Below, piece by piece: positions 50,701-61,599 of a DNA stretch of 64,000 bases (the first letter of the stretch is position 1; each line of letters begins with the position of its first letter). The DNA comes from Takakia lepidozioides (taxonomy: Eukaryota; Streptophyta; Takakiopsida; Takakiales; Takakiaceae): positions 47,244,001 to 47,308,000 of the forward strand of contig CM060731.1 of assembly GCA_030704615.1 (NCBI GenBank), given 5' to 3'. The position numbers and the translations under genes were made by a program. The notes under the pieces were generated by a model. It ran no database searches. It saw nothing but the letters and a program-made list of their open reading frames with translations, and was not told where the DNA came from.

Positions 50701-50788
50701 CTCCATCAGTCAACCCCCCTTGCATAGGTGTTTGGAATCCCACCATTAGAGGGTATGTGTGCCTCCGAGGATAGACAAATCCTGACAT
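44734..50788 (-). CDS. DEAD-box ATP-dependent RNA helicase, RH26/RH31 type
   Basis: Exons read 50788 to about 50271, a second near 49920-49710 with unresolved borders, about 49514-49349, 47934-47879, 47765-47541, 47383-47114, 46915-46829, 46574-46479, 46040-45822, 45537-45355 and 44961-44734. Motifs in order are the Q motif (FSAFDISPLSLKAI...TVVQDATLP), AKTGTGKT (I), PTRELA (Ia), TPGRL (Ib), DEAD (II), SAT (III), VLVFCTTARV (IV), FTSDVSARGVDYP (V) and HRLGRTGRAG (VI). The C-terminal AYQAWLGYYNS and GLRNVPGLRS match the plant RH25/RH26/RH31 group. The enzyme couples ATP hydrolysis to local RNA unwinding, and relatives are organellar or nuclear. The N-terminal 170 residues are basic and disordered, with a KQKQIERARLSKAKQIYERK helix, and could include a transit peptide. 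A SINE sits in the intron near 48.0 kb. Confidence 0.9.
47960..48240 (+). mobile_element. tRNA-derived SINE (copy 2) in a helicase intron
   Basis: TGGCCCAGTGG at 47980-47990 is identical to the A box of the copy at 8783, and GGTTCAAAAGCC at 48024-48035 resembles a B box with one extra base. The following 180 bases, containing ACTGGGTCAACCGGGACCAA, may be the SINE body. It lies opposite in orientation to the host gene. The downstream border is a guess. Confidence 0.55.
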
Positions 50789-51792
50789 TCTTCAATGGCC
50801 CCTTATATGCACAAACTTGGGGAGTACAAGCCGGTGGTTCACCTTCTCCCTTCCAGAATATGATGGATGAAGGCTACTTTTTCCAGGTTGACCAAATTAA
50901 GCTTGGGTGAAACAGTTTGACACTCTCGCCATTCCCTGATATGAACACAGAATAAGAATGGGTAAAAGAGATCTTTGCTATGAATTGTTCAGCCCTGTGC
51001 CGTCAAGAACAAGAATTTGCACTCTAGTAGCAGATAGTCAGCATTGCTTGATACCTCCACGACTTGCACAAAATTGCACCTGGAAAATTTTCAGACAAAT
51101 TCGTAAGTATTTAGTGACATATTATCCATCTATATCATAGTAGACTGGAGCCCATCTTTTAATGCTCCTGAGGAAGAGCTGGAGCAGGCAGTTCAAAAGT
51201 TAAGAAGGTTACATGACATGCCACGCATTGAAGTGTCCATTGAGCCAAAGCAACATACATCACTATCAATTGTGCGTGAATCATGGTGTCCAATTGTCGA
51301 CGTGTGGCACAATTTGTGCTACCCAGGCTGCTACACTCTGCCCGGGAGTCAGAGTGTGACTGGTTCTACACTCACAGTCTGCCTATGTCACATCTATGAT
51401 AAATGGAGAGTTGTATTAGCTGTGCTGGGTAATCAAGGTCATGATCTAGTTCTACTGTCAACTCCAGGTCTTCTGTCAACACTCAAGACCATGTTCCCTT
51501 ATTCCGGTAGGAACTGCTTGACCAACTGAATGCAGACCATTTACAATTGCGCGGGAGAGAACCCACAACGGTATCCAGGAAGGTTCAAAATTTGTTTGGA
51601 CTATCAAAGGTGAAAGCTCTTCCTAGAGAGAGGAATGGCTCCCCTCCTTGCCTCCTGTGGTTCTATCTACATTGTTTCCCAGCTTCCAAACTGGTTCCAG
51701 GGCCTGTAGAAAGTTACACTAATATCAGAAGCATGGCCTGATATTAGCCCTCTCTATGTATCTTTTTCATCTAATCTTCACAAGGGACGGCA

Positions 51793-51794
<2 letters not shown>

Positions 51795-51860
<66 letters not shown>
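51795..51860. repeat. (TC)33 microsatellite
   Basis: A 66-bp perfect dinucleotide run, the longest pure microsatellite in the window. Confidence 0.95.
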
Positions 51861-51863
<3 letters not shown>

Positions 51864-52673
51864 TACCGTGCCTTTGGTTACACTCATCCTGTGTTTTTAA
51901 TGATAAAGCCACCGCCGGGCGACCATTCACGATGGCGTTAATTCCCCCATTCTGCTTTCTCTACTTCCCCCTCGATCTCTTAGCTTTCCGCTCAATGGGA
52001 CTGAGGAGTCTATGGCCACAAGGCAGCCTGCGGCAAATATGACCTCCACAGTACATCATGGCACAAGTCACGGGACGGTAATCTCTGACTCTCAAGCCTT
52101 TGCAAGCAAAGTTTGCAGAGGTCTGTTCAAGCAAATTATACTAAGGCGAACCTGCCTGGTGCGGCCTGCAAGCGTGGAGTTGATGAGCGTCCCCGGACTC
52201 GGAAGCTGCTTGTCGCCACTCCGAACAATAGCAACGGTTTCTGTTACACGGGAGGACGAAATTATGACTTTGCAGGGAGCTAGACAAGCACACTGGGGAG
52301 CTGCTGGATCGCACTAAAGAAAGCGTCTAGACATAGAGAGGAGGAGAGCTAATGAAGCCCCAAGCTCCAGGTTTGCATTCACAAGCCGCAAGATTAATTG
52401 GGTGACTGCGCTGATCGCAAGACATACGGATTGTCGTGGGAGGTCTGTGTGTCGATGCTAGTGGGTTAGATGCCCACAAAAGATTTTACTTGCGAAACCA
52501 TTGCCTGCATTTTACAGATCTCTTTTCTAAGGAGATCTCTCCACCGATGCTCTTAAAGGACACCCGTGGGGCATGAGCAGCCTCACAATCCATTGAATCA
52601 CATTCAAATTATCGCTCCCAAAAACATTTGAGTTGGGCTCGTGTGCCACCAGGCAACTTCATCCATTTCATCT

Positions 52674-52691
52674 AAACCCTAAACCCCAAAC
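52674..52691 (+). promoter_or_regulatory. Telo-box-like element upstream of the DnaJ-type gene
   Basis: AAACCCTAAACCCCAAAC lies 95 bp upstream of the start codon at 52786. AAACCCTA is the plant telo-box, common in promoters of translation- and growth-related genes. The match is direct, but its activity here is inferred. Confidence 0.5.
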
Positions 52692-52785
52692 ACCTGACCT
52701 TCAATTGTGAATTGCGTATGGATGTGTTGAGACTTGAGGAGCTGACAAGGGTTCTACTGGCACGAGTCAAAGGAGAGAGACAACG

Positions 52786-53566
52786 ATGAGGGGGGGGGCA
52801 TTTAGACTGGTGGCCACAGCGGGTGCAGCTGTGGCTGCAGGGATTTTCACGCTGTCAATGGTGTCATCTGTGTCTTTGCGTGCATTTCAGACGGTTGTTG
52901 AGTCGAAGCGGGTATGAACCTGTCAGTTGCAACTTCGCACATATTTTTCTGTTTTGAGGTGGTATAGGGTCATGGGTACCGCTATATGGATGATGGGTTT
53001 CAATGTGCTTGCAGAGAAAGGCGGCCCCTCCGTGTGGATGTTGCAAAGGCAGAGGCTTTGTTGAATGCAGACTATGCAGAGGAGAGTCGACTATAGAATG
53101 GTCCCCTTTATTTGATCCAGTGGTGACCAAGCCCTGTGTTTGCCCTACTTGTGATGGCAACCGGTACTTTCTACCCCTTCTCTTTTCGGCCTGCTTGTAT
53201 GACCATTTCCATCTCTCTCTATCCCTCCTTGGCATTCTCCCTTGCCCGCCTGAACGCCGCAACCAACACAGTCGTAAGTATACTCTGGGACGCAATTTTG
53301 TTGATGTAATGTTGAGACCTATGGTCAATCAATAACAATAAACAGTAAGGAGCACTAGTGTGTGACTGCATGCATGCCTGCACCTTTTTTAGGAATGCAA
53401 TTCTTACTTATGGGTGGAGTATTACGCAGGTTGCCCACGTTCAGCTGTCTCGGGTACTCACCAGTGTTACTTGTGGGAAGAAATTCTCTCATTGTCTTCT
53501 AAATTGTGTTTCTTCTCTAGCAGGGTCCAGAAGTGCTTGAATTGTGTGGGGAGAGGCTATGTGTAG
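52786..53566 (+). CDS. Small membrane-anchored DnaJ-type zinc-finger protein
   Basis: Three exons, 52786-52911, 53015-53163 and 53524-53566, join in phase to give 105 residues. Residues 1-42 are mostly hydrophobic (RLVATAGAAVAAGIFTLSMV), a membrane anchor or transit segment. Residues 49-105 carry four CxxC pairs: CGCCKGRG, CRLC, CPTC and CLNCVGRG. They form the cysteine-rich zinc fold of DnaJ proteins without a J domain. The intervening ESTIEWSPLFDPV and CPTCDGNRVQKCLNC are closely similar to a small plant family annotated as DnaJ-related. Relatives such as BSD2 act as folding helpers in plastids, but the role of this subgroup is unknown to me. The start is supported by the ATG immediately before a G-run and by correct total length. 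Confidence 0.9.
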
Positions 53567-54507
53567 TGAAGTCCACCAATACTGGCTTTCATGATAGAAT
53601 GGAGTTTGAAGAAGAGGACAGAGACCTCAAAGCAGCCAGCACAGGGCTCAGTAGGGCAAACAGGCCTTTGATCGAGAAGCTGCAACGAGGAAGTCTAGAG
53701 AGGCCGCATCTGCATCTGAAATTCTAAGAGATCGGGACCGCAAGGCAATCGTATCCACCAATGGCCATCATTAGTTTTCCTTGCCCTGCGCAGGAAACAG
53801 GGGCCTACCATGTGCTCGAGCTGTCAGAAAGACTGGTGTATTGACCTACTGTGATGCCTTCCGTGATGGCCACCGACTCCCTCCTTTGGGTTCTTGTCCC
53901 ATTGAATGGAGACGTCTCTCTATATAACGGGAATGTTATTATACGAAGTTCCTTGCTGTTTTTTTTTGTGGATTGATCAAGGTTTGCCCAGATTAAGATT
54001 ACACCCACACCCACAAGTTGTTGTCTGCGTTTTCATCATCTATCGGAATGTACAGTAAGTGCTCAATGCTGGCAGTGTAGGTCTTATCCTTCGCCTCATT
54101 CATCATCGGAACAGCTACCAAGTTGTCAGGATTGCATGCTTCAATGTCGAGATTAGCGTTGCTTAAATGTCTTTTTTGTATGACCCAACAAGTAAGAATA
54201 TAATGTCGACAATAGGTCTTCTCTCCTAGCAACAAGAGAGAATGAACTTCACTGCGAGGTCAAGTTGAACTTCAATAGGTGATAATAGATGGGCACATGC
54301 ACGAAAAAAGCAACTTTTTACCTCACATATTGTGGTTAAGCTTGTCCAGATAGCTGTGAAGCCCTCTACATATTCCTACAAAAACATTACCTCCGTCTAT
54401 GCCAAAAGAAACCAACTTCTGGCCCACTACCTCCTCATTGAGACCCCGAAAAACATAACTGCTCTTAATAGATCTAACTCATGTTATTTTGTTATGGCAC
54501 CTCCAAG
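53567..54507. other. 3' flank and unassigned stretch
   Basis: The first part would be the 3' untranslated region of the zinc-finger gene. A plus frame at 53533-53727 overlaps it without a motif. Nothing else is supported before the MITE. Confidence 0.35.
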
Positions 54508-54906
54508 TAAGAGCATCTCCACGGTGCCATGGCACTTGCCCCAAAACGGCAATCTAGGGGGTCCAAAAAAGTGCTCCACAGTTGGCTCAGCCTGGCAAAT
54601 TTGCTGCTGGCCCTGCCTTAATCTTGCCTCCCGGCCCACACTTTTTCCAATTATACCGGAACCGCCAACCACGCTACATTAAACTTGTGAGTTATTTGGG
54701 AGTTAATGCAATGATGTCCTCGGTCAATGCGCCCAGATCGTGATCGAGCGGCGGGCCTGCCTGCCCGGGGCTATCTCTGCCATGTCTCGTCTCGTACCGT
54801 CCCAACCGCGGAGTTTCAACCAACCAGTCCTTGCAAAAAATACCATCGCCCTGTAACCAGGGCATATAGCGTTCGACGTGCCGCGCTCACCGTGGAGATG
54901 CTCTAA
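54508..54906. mobile_element. PIF/Harbinger (Tourist-like) MITE
   Basis: GAGCATCTCCACGGTG at 54511-54526 is repeated exactly in inverse at 54888-54903, and each end is flanked by TAA (54508-54510 and 54904-54906). The 3-bp TAA duplication and GAGCATCTCC termini are typical of PIF/Harbinger-derived MITEs in plants. The 393-bp interior has no coding capacity, so a Harbinger transposase elsewhere would be needed for movement. The perfect termini suggest a fairly recent insertion. Confidence 0.85.
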
Positions 54907-55493
54907 GTGCACGTTCTAACTTCACTTAACTAAGGTAGTCTACCCTATCACCAACCCCTTTCCTAATTCCGCACCCCCAAAAAAAATCCTTAAGCCGTCC
55001 TTGGCAAACGCGCTGGACCTAGGGACGGAATTATGCTTAAAAATGGACGAAATTTGGTTCATTCCATCCTGTGGATGGATGACATTATTAATGTTCATTT
55101 ACACATGACGGTGCGTTTTAATGCAATCTATTAAGTGTTTTTATATTTTAATGACGAGATTGTTCTTGCGGCTTCCAAATGTCGAGTTTGGTTCTGCAGA
55201 CTAGTGTCGATGGATATATGCGTTTGTAGAGACGACATTGCATGAATCACAACTTGTTTTGCCGAAACTACACGATTTGTTTTTGCTCAACAGTGTCGCG
55301 AGATTACAAAGTTTGCATGATGGATCATATTCTTCTTTCTCACGATATTGCAGAGTAGAGGTCGCGAGTTATGTACTTCACTGTCACGCTGCTGTAGATT
55401 AGAGGTCACAATCCTAAACTTATTCGATGTGGTCTTAGATTTGTTCTTAAGTTTCAAGGGATCTAGTCCAACGTCTACTCTCTCGTTGTAGAA
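54907..55493. other. Leader region before the transposase
   Basis: AT-rich sequence with no gene. It may include the left end of the DDE element, but no terminal inverted repeat pairing with the right side was found by eye. Confidence 0.3.
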
Positions 55494-57208
55494 ATGAATT
55501 CAACTACTTTCACTCCTTACAGATCTACCTCTCAAGTCAGTAGGCACTCTATCCGTTCTTTCACTACAGGGACACCGACGATGTCATATACACCTCTATC
55601 TGCACGTAGGATCTCTCACTCCAACATGAGTCAATCGCCTAATCTCAGTAGCAATGACGTATATGGAATGCAATTTGCACAAACACAGAGTCAGTTTGAC
55701 ACACCAATTCCAGATGCAACCTGCGACCAACGTTCAGCCACACCATTTAGAGATTTGACCAATCAATCTCCCCCCTTGCCTGCAAACTCAAATCCATGTC
55801 ACGACTTGCTACCTCGAAACAGATCAAAGAAGAAAGTTTACAATGGTCAAGCGAGGATTTGGAACACGCCATGAATGCTACAGAGGAAGGTATGGAGCTT
55901 AAGAAGGCTGCTCGTTTGTGGGGTATCCCTCCCTCGTCCCTTCGAGATCACCTCACAGGAAAAACCAAAAGTCGCAAAGTGGGAGCTGCATCAGTTCTAT
56001 CAAAAGATGAAGAAGATGAAATTGTGAAGTGGGTGTTGGAGATGCAAGAACTGGGGCATGGACTAACCGTTCATCAATTGAAGCTCAAGGTTGCAGAGAT
56101 AACTCAAGAGCTCGTCACCCCATTCACCAACGGCATACCTCGAGCAAGTTGGTGGAGATGGTTCAAAACAACGACATCCACAAATTTCCCTACGAGTTGC
56201 ACAAGGGCTGGAAGTTAGTCGAGCCAAAGCCCTCAATGAAGAAAATTGTCAGAGCTTCTACTCTAACCTCCAAAAAATGTACAATGAGCATCATTACCAT
56301 CCATCACATATCTGGAATTGTGATGAAAGTGCCGGACACACAAGTGGTGTCAGAATTATGGCAAAACGAGGTACACATTACGTCTATGGCCTTATTCCCA
56401 AAGCAAGAGAGTGGATGTCTGTCTTAGCTTGCATCAATGCTGCAGGTTATTCCATGCCAAGGTTCTACATCTTTAAGGGAAAGCAAACGATGAGAAATTA
56501 TATCCAAAAGTGTGAATCAGGCGCCACCATGGGTATGCAAGAGAAAGCTTGGATGAACAAGGCTTTATTCAAAGCTTGGTGTCTCATTTTGTTCAAAATG
56601 CCCCTGGAGGTGTTTCACCCAGCACTAGAGATTTGCTAATTCTTGATGGCCATGGATCCCATGTAACAAAAGAGATTGTCTTGCAAGCTAGGGAGCGAGG
56701 AATTGACCTTCTCACTCTACCTGCCCACATGAGCCATGCATTACAACCACTAGATGTGACATGCTTTAAGCCTTTCAAAACAGCTTTCAAAATGGAACGA
56801 GATAGGTGGACATTGTCTCATCTTCATATCAACCCCGAAAAAGAAGACCTTGCCGAATGGGTGACCTTGTCTTTGAGGGCAGCATTGACACCTACAAACA
56901 TCAGATCCGGGTTTTCTTCCATTGGAATATGGCCCCTTAATCCCAATAAGGTCATGAGGATAACAGCACCATCTCGAGCAAGGAAAGCCAACCTAGCTAA
57001 TGGAAAGAAAGCACGACAAGCTGAGCAAGTTGTAAGGGAGCAAGAGATGACTACAAGAAAAGCCTTGAATCAGCGTTGGTCGGCACATAGTGTTACGGCT
57101 ATTGGTGAGAAGCTCCATTCAGATTTCAGGGCTAACATACAACCAGACCCTCATGGTTATAAAGCACCCTACTGTGCGGCAATCCTTGTGGTGTGCAAGA
57201 ACAACTAA
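55494..57208 (+). pseudogene. Pogo/Tigger-like DDE transposase, frameshifted
   Basis: The coding sequence is spread over three frames. The first part is Ser/Thr/Pro-rich (55494 to about 55835). Next comes a psq-type helix-turn-helix (GMELKKAARLWGIPPSSLRD) and a second DNA-binding segment (55836-56163), then the DDE domain (56163-57208). The catalytic acids expected for DDE_1 proteins are visible in IWNCDES, LLILDGHGSH and HALQPLDV. Frame changes occur near 55835, 56163 (in an AAAA run) and 56545. The enzyme would cut and paste DNA at TA sites. Here it should be inactive unless the shifts are assembly errors. The C-terminal end is probably 57208, although coding-like sequence continues in another frame to 57377. 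Terminal repeats were not found. Confidence 0.85.
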
Positions 57209-59005
57209 CGCATTGCAATGGATCGCAAGAGCCATTCTCACTCTTCCTGCGTTGACTGAGATTGCACCTGTACCTCTATTTCAGGCCTTCCAACTGCAAG
57301 TGCTCCATCAATCCGACAGGCATAAGGACACATGTTGTTTTGACACAAAAATCCAACATCATATCGCTAAGTTATGAGTGGAATTTTTTCTTTTGCAAGT
57401 TGTATAGATGTTCAGATCTCCCAAGGTCCTACTAAAAACATTATGCATGTATGAGTAGTCAGTCCACTAAGGATTGCATCTTCAAAAAGACAATTGTACG
57501 TGCTATACCGTATGTGTGCTCCCAGCGATGCATGACAAAAGATTGAGGGCTATGCTTACACAAAGGTGCTGGTGTAAGTATCAAAGCAAACAGTTTTTTT
57601 TGGCTACTATGTGCTCATATTTGATAAGCTGCTTTTGAAGTCCTTTTTAATACATCGATCATGTACTTTTTGGTCACGGTGCGTAACCACTGGGTATCTG
57701 TACGAAGCTTTGAGGAAGAGGCTAGTAAAAAACAACAAACCCAGAGCGTAATGTGCTCATCCTACCTTCCCTATGTGTCCACCTCTTTATTCTCCCAGAA
57801 ACGGTTGGCAACTCACTTTGTCCAAACAGGTTCCCCTTGAGCATCGTAGACCCTGCAACCAAATATATCCTGCAAAATAACCAACCCCTCTCCATGAACA
57901 AATAGATCCCTGGATGTGTACATACATACATATGAGTAGGATGACATGCAGTCAACTACCCCCTTGTGGCAATCATGCTAGAAAAGTCAGCAATTCGGTT
58001 ATGCTCAATTGTCCTTCTTGCCCTTGCCCTTTCTCTTCTGAACTCACCGTTGAATGAGTACATAAGTGCTCACAACGTAACCCCGGGTGATCATGTGGCT
58101 GCACAACAGAACATGGTCCAATCGTGATGGGCAGAACCGCTGGAGATAACATTCATACCCCAGGGTTTCCACACTTCTCCTGGGAGATTGGTCTATGAAG
58201 TCACATCTGATCATGTCAGGGTGTCTATAACCGCTGGTGTGGATTATAGTTTGCTCAGAAGTTTGATTGAATTCTTCACATGATCAACACTCGGGCAAAA
58301 AGTGAAATACCACAATAGGAAAGGGGCTGAGCAGATATTGCCAATGCCCTCAGGTAAGTGTAGACTGTAACCACACCAGCACTTCACAGATTCACATGCA
58401 AATGCGCAGGCTTTCAATAAGAATGTTTACAGCCCTATGTGAAATTTGTGAAATATGGCATTTCACCAAGTACCTCATAGAATACCTCCAGGAATTCTCT
58501 GATGGATTGATGAAGAATTGCAACGAAAGGAATTCCAGTTTCAAATACTGGATGCTACACCAAAGACTTCACACATTGTATTTCTCTCACAAATGTGCTT
58601 CAAGCTTACCAGGGCATGGGACAGGAGCCTGAATCGCAATTTTTACATCAGCCAGAGCAACATTCCGGCTCACTAAAAATGGATGCAAATGCTGCCACCG
58701 ACCCACTCCACATCACAACTCGGCAACCAATGGGCTTGGGTAGTGAGAACTTGTTTCATTATGAGTGAGGATGACTACTTGATAAGCTCAATGCCAGCAT
58801 TGAGATCGCACAATCCACTTGGGGCGTTGACCACAAGCAGCCCATGGCAGGATGGTGTAGTCATGGAGGCCCTTGCCAGAGCTAATTACATGAAGCATTT
58901 CAGCTTTAACAGTCACCTTCCCTTGACCAAAACATAGAGTGCAAAAAAACCATTCAAGAATGTCCATTTTCAAAATAAGGGCCACCCTGTGGAGTAAAAA
59001 AAATA
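57209..59005. other. Unassigned region downstream of transposase
   Basis: The minus strand at 58400-58560 shows a weak resemblance to a late boron-transporter segment (EFLEVFYEVLGEMPYF), so parts of the 3' half of the transporter remnant may lie here. The rest has only short frames without motifs. Confidence 0.3.
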
Positions 59006-59275
59006 CCATGTTGTCCAAGCCAGAAAGAGCTCAGGTCCCAGTTGATTCCTGCTATTTGCAAAGTTGTACATGAAGGTGTACATTATGGAAGTAGGTTCTG
59101 AAACTCCAACAATCAGCAGTCGCTGGCCTCCAATAACGGATTGAATCATCCCACACACAGCTGTGGATATCAGTGTTACCACTGCTATGAATTATGTAAT
59201 CTTTGTGATAAAGAGAAAAGACTGCAACAGTTGGTCACGGAAGATAATAGGAATAATGTAAGAACTTAATGCAAG
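59006..59275 (-). pseudogene. Boron (anion-exchanger, BOR/SLC4-like) transporter remnant
   Basis: The minus strand reads [20 protein letters not shown], then [20 protein letters not shown] and [10 protein letters not shown] in one frame at 59006-59182. These match the strongly conserved membrane core of plant BOR transporters, which move borate across the plasma membrane. Just upstream, in the same frame, SYIIPIIFRDQLL resembles the preceding helix, but a TAA intervenes. The N-terminal exons are missing: similarity ends at about 59275, where base composition changes abruptly to a GC-rich segment leading into the satellite. No confident downstream exons were found, so this is a truncated copy. 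Confidence 0.75.
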
Positions 59276-59460
59276 CGCGTCGGGACGGTCCAGCCCTGAC
59301 ATCCGTACCGCCGGTTCTTCGCCTCTGGCAGACATCGAAAGGCAGCCGGCTGGGCTCGGTCAATCCCTCCCCACCCCCGCCCTCATCCCATCGGCGTCGT
59401 CGCCCCCTGCGTCGTCGTTCTGCGACACCAGTCCGCCGCTTCCAGCAGTCCGCCAGTTCC
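59276..59460. other. GC-rich junction segment
   Basis: About 185 bp rich in CCG, CGTC and CCCC units, very different from the AT-richer DNA on its left. It bridges the broken transporter and the satellite array. No gene was recognised. Confidence 0.5.
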
Positions 59461-61018
59461 CTGTAACCCCCGCCCCGGGTTCAACCATCACCCCCATGTA
59501 ACCCTCTGTAATTCCGCCGAGTGTAACCCACATTACCATGTAACCCTCTGTAACCCATATAACCCCATGACCCTCTGTAACCCTCACCACCATGTAACCC
59601 TCTGTAACCCATGTAACCCTCTATAACACCGCAGAGTGTCACCCCCACCCCTATGTAACCCTCACTACATGTAACCCTCTATAACCCATGTAACCCTCTA
59701 TAACACCGCAGAGTGTCACCCCCACCCCTATGTAACCCTCACTACATGTAACCCTCTGTAACACTTTGCAACCCATGTAACCCTATGTAACCCTCTGTAA
59801 CACCGCAGAGTGTCACCCTCACCCCTTATGTAACCCTCTGTAACCCATGTAACCCTCTGTGACCCTTTGTAACCCTCACCACCATGTAACCCTCTGTAAC
59901 ACCGCAGAGTGTCACCCTCACCTGTATGTAACCCTCATTACATGTAACCCTCTCTGACCCTCTGTAACCCTCACCACCATGTAACCCTCACTCCATGTAA
60001 CCCTCTGTGACCCTCTATATCCCTCACCAGGTGTAACCCTTACCTCCATGTAACCCTCTGTAACACCGCAGAGTGTCACCCTCGCCACTATGTAACCCTC
60101 ACTCCATGTAACCCTCACAAACCCTCTGTGGCTCTGTAACCTATGTAACCCTCTGTAACACCGTAGAGTGTCGTCCTCACCCCTTATGTAACCCTCTGTA
60201 ACCCATGTAACCCTCTGTGACCCTTTGTAACTCTCACCACCATGTAACCCTCTGTAACACCGCAGAGTGTCACCCTCACCCGTATGTAACCCTCACTCCA
60301 TGTAACCCTCTCTGACCCTCTGTAACCCTCACCACCATGTAACCCTCTGTAACCCATGTGACTCTCTATATCCCTCACCAGGTGTAACCCTTACCACCAT
60401 GTAACCCTCTGTAACACCGCAGAGTGTCACCCTCGCCACCATGTAACCCTCCGTAACCCTCACAAACCCTTTGTGACACCGCAGAGTGTCGCCCTCGCCC
60501 CTTATGTAACCCTCACTCCATGTAACCCTCTGTAACCCATGTAACCCTCTGTGACCCTTTGTAACCCTCTGTAACACCGCAGAGTGTCACCCTCACCCGT
60601 ATGTAACCCTCTTTCCATGTAACCCTCTCTGACCCTCTGTAACCCTCACCACCATGTAACCCTCTGTGACCCTCTATATCCCTCACCAGGTGTAACCCTT
60701 ACCTCCATGTAACCCTCTGTAACACCGCAGAGTGTCACCCTCGCCACCATGTAACCCTCACTCCATGTAACCCTCACAAACCCTCTGTGGCTCTGTAACC
60801 TATGTAACCCTCTATAACACCGCAGAGTGTCGTCCTCACCCCTTATGTAACCCTCTGTAACCCATGTAACCCTCTGTGACCCTTTGTAACCCTCACCACC
60901 ATGTAACCCTCTGTAACACCGCAGAGTGTCACCCTCACCCGTATGTAACCCTCACTCCATGTAACCCTCTCTGACCCTCTGTAACCCTCACCACCATGTA
61001 ACCCTCAGTAACACCGCC
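59461..61018. repeat. GTAACCC satellite with higher-order repeats
   Basis: The whole stretch is built from short variants of TGTAACCCTC. The marker GCAGAGTGTC (one copy GTAGAGTGTC) recurs at 59631, 59708, 59805, 59904, 60068, 60163, 60262, 60419, 60481, 60579, 60727, 60822 and 60921. Spacings of about 95, 99 and 150-164 bp repeat in that order, giving a higher-order unit of about 340-360 bp (59805 to 60163 and 59904 to 60262 are both 358 bp). Adjacent higher-order units are nearly identical over long runs. The motif is not the plant telomere sequence, though it shares ACCC. Confidence 0.95.
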
Positions 61019-61059
61019 TCGTGTACATCATACACGTGTAAACTATCCGACGGCCGAAT

Positions 61060-61090
61060 AGAGGTTTAAATAGAGGCCGAAACCCTAATT
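61060..61090 (+). promoter_or_regulatory. Possible TATA and telo-box pair
   Basis: GGTTTAAATAGAGG at 61062-61075 resembles a TATA element and AAACCCTAA follows at 61080-61088. They lie directly after the satellite and upstream of the zinc-finger gene at 62328. A CATACACGTGTA palindrome at 61029-61040 contains a G-box core (CACGTG). Function is inferred only. Confidence 0.35.
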
Positions 61091-61373
61091 TGCTCTCTCC
61101 ATCCGTTTCCAGATTCCTAGCTCGCTCGTTTTTTTGCTTTGGGGCATCAGCTTTCTGCAATTCCCATGGTGCCCAATCGGCTTCACACATCAATGCGAAA
61201 GATTTGTAGTTCATTCAGTTCAGTATCGTCATCCCAGCAACATACAAGACAACGCTTTCCGCGCAACGATCCGTCAAATTTATTACTACGTTTCTCTACG
61301 ATTGATACGGTTGTCTCTATTCTTTTTCTTTCTCAATGTCATTCTTGTTGTTTTGTCACCGTCCCCGATGGCT

Positions 61374-61506
61374 ATGGTATTCCTAAGATCCGCATTAGGA
61401 AAGGGTTTTGTTTCTTTCGGTCTAGCCATGCAAGCAGCCGCTCATTTGACGGGGTGCCCATTCACTCTCCTCTCGTGTATCTTTTGTTCACACACCAGTC
61501 GGGGCA
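61374..61506 (-). pseudogene. Inverted, decayed copy of the zinc-finger domain
   Basis: The minus strand encodes a cysteine pair followed by RRVNGHPVK, a stop, then CMARPKETKPFPNADL. This aligns to the plus-strand gene at 62510-62640, which has CMARPKGTKPFPDAEL in the same place. Similarity also holds at the DNA level, so this is a diverged relative in head-to-head orientation, interrupted by a TGA. Flanking coding sequence was not traced further. Confidence 0.7.
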
Positions 61507-61599
61507 GCCTACTCATCGTTATTATGGATGCAATACGTATCGAATCATGCGTGTTTTGCAAGCACTGTCAACCGGTTACATGTCTGATGGTTTATATGA

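Larger units (their letters stand above)
50789..52785. other. Intergenic region with a possible exon-like stretch
   Basis: This holds the helicase promoter on the left and that of the DnaJ-type gene on the right. From 51141 to about 51730 the plus strand has protein-like sequence in adjoining frames (FNAPEEELEQAVQKLRRLHD, then RIEVSIEPKQHTSLSIV, and ELLDQLNADHLQLRGREPTT further on), with no recognised family and no clear start. A 101-codon frame at 52012-52317 has no motif. Confidence 0.35.

Noticed and set aside
59360-60577. Minus-strand frames encoding repeated RVT/EGY/GYM peptides
   Set aside because: They are translations of the GTAACCC satellite. The periodic peptides follow from the DNA repeat, with no start context or conserved domain.
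59631-60930. CRISPR array
   Set aside because: The repeats are contiguous variants without unique spacers, and the genome is a plant's.
59461-61018. Telomeric or interstitial telomere array
   Set aside because: The unit is GTAACCC(T)C with longer variants, not the plant CCCTAAA repeat, and it has a higher-order structure typical of satellites.
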